Assembly: GCA_902786665.1 (NCBI GenBank)
Contig: CADADN010000022.1
Location: 1-49,936 of the forward strand
DNA from: an uncultured Prevotellaceae bacterium
GTDB taxonomy: Bacteria; Bacteroidota; Bacteroidia; Bacteroidales; Bacteroidaceae
DNA: 49,936 nt
Reading direction: 5' to 3'
The translations under genes and the position numbers were made by a program. The notes beneath the pieces are model-generated. The model did not search any database. It was given only the letters and a program-made list of their open reading frames with translations, and was not told the DNA's origin. Shown piece after piece: positions 49,878-49,936 of the stretch (position 1 is its first letter; every line of letters starts with the position of its first letter).

Positions 49878-49936
49878 TATGCGGACAAGGGCGATTAAAA
49901 ATGTCTTCTCAGTGTATAAATTCCCCTTTCCCCATC

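Overview
The window reads as chromosomal DNA of a Bacteroidales bacterium, most likely a Prevotella-type member of the Prevotellaceae. The grounds are a SusC/SusD pair, a GldH lipoprotein, Bacteroidetes-type promoters (TTTG, about 20 bases, then TAnnTTTG), T9SS-like C-terminal tails, a DUF4302 lipoprotein, an AAA-like/PD-(D/E)XK protein and weak Shine-Dalgarno sequences. The genus is an inference. I see no insertion sequence, CRISPR array, phage module or conjugation module.

Left part (1-7.9 kb). This holds the tail of an unrecognised gene, a secreted WG/Sel1-repeat protein, a TlpA-like thioredoxin lipoprotein or periplasmic protein, a small acidic secreted protein built from a duplicated domain, a decayed DUF6291-type gene and ispD. 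The gaps are long and rich in small repeats.

Positions 7.9-15.5 kb (+). Four closely packed genes: a protein with helical repeats, a polyacidic tract and a pRiA4b ORF-3-like domain; a CE2-type acetyl esterase whose start overlaps the stop of that gene; a DUF4450-type glycoside hydrolase; and an RluA-family pseudouridine synthase with a long N-terminal extension.

Positions 15.5-23.6 kb. A PurN-pyridoxal kinase fusion (-) diverges from a stand-alone IMP cyclohydrolase (+). The latter leads into the elongasome cluster mreB-mreC-mreD-mrdA(PBP2)-rodA.

Positions 23.7-35.4 kb. A minus-strand housekeeping run, metF-holB-ricT(PSP1)-gldH, is preceded by a secreted surface-type protein. A sugar:H+ symporter is divergent from an M6-family secreted metalloprotease. 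An AAA-like/PD-(D/E)XK protein has its last codons inside a repeat array.

Positions 35.5-45.2 kb (-). A five-gene operon with promoter and terminator encodes SusC, SusD, a HExxH zinc lipoprotein (substrate-import-associated type), a DUF4302 lipoprotein and a secreted protein paralogous to the one at 27.9-29.6 kb. This is the best candidate in the window for a little-described functional system: an outer-membrane uptake machine with its own surface hydrolase.

Right end (45.4-49.9 kb). A coiled-coil lipoprotein, rsmI and tdk (divergent, with nearly leaderless promoters), an AI-2E/PerM-family permease, tRNA-Lys(TTT) with a textbook promoter and terminator, and a truncated four-helix-bundle protein.

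Across the window at least four families of small intergenic repeats recur with defined orientation to genes. Two of them (a hairpin plus TTCAATC/T heptamers at gene 3' ends, and CTCCCCTTTAA arrays upstream of starts) are the most interesting non-coding signals.
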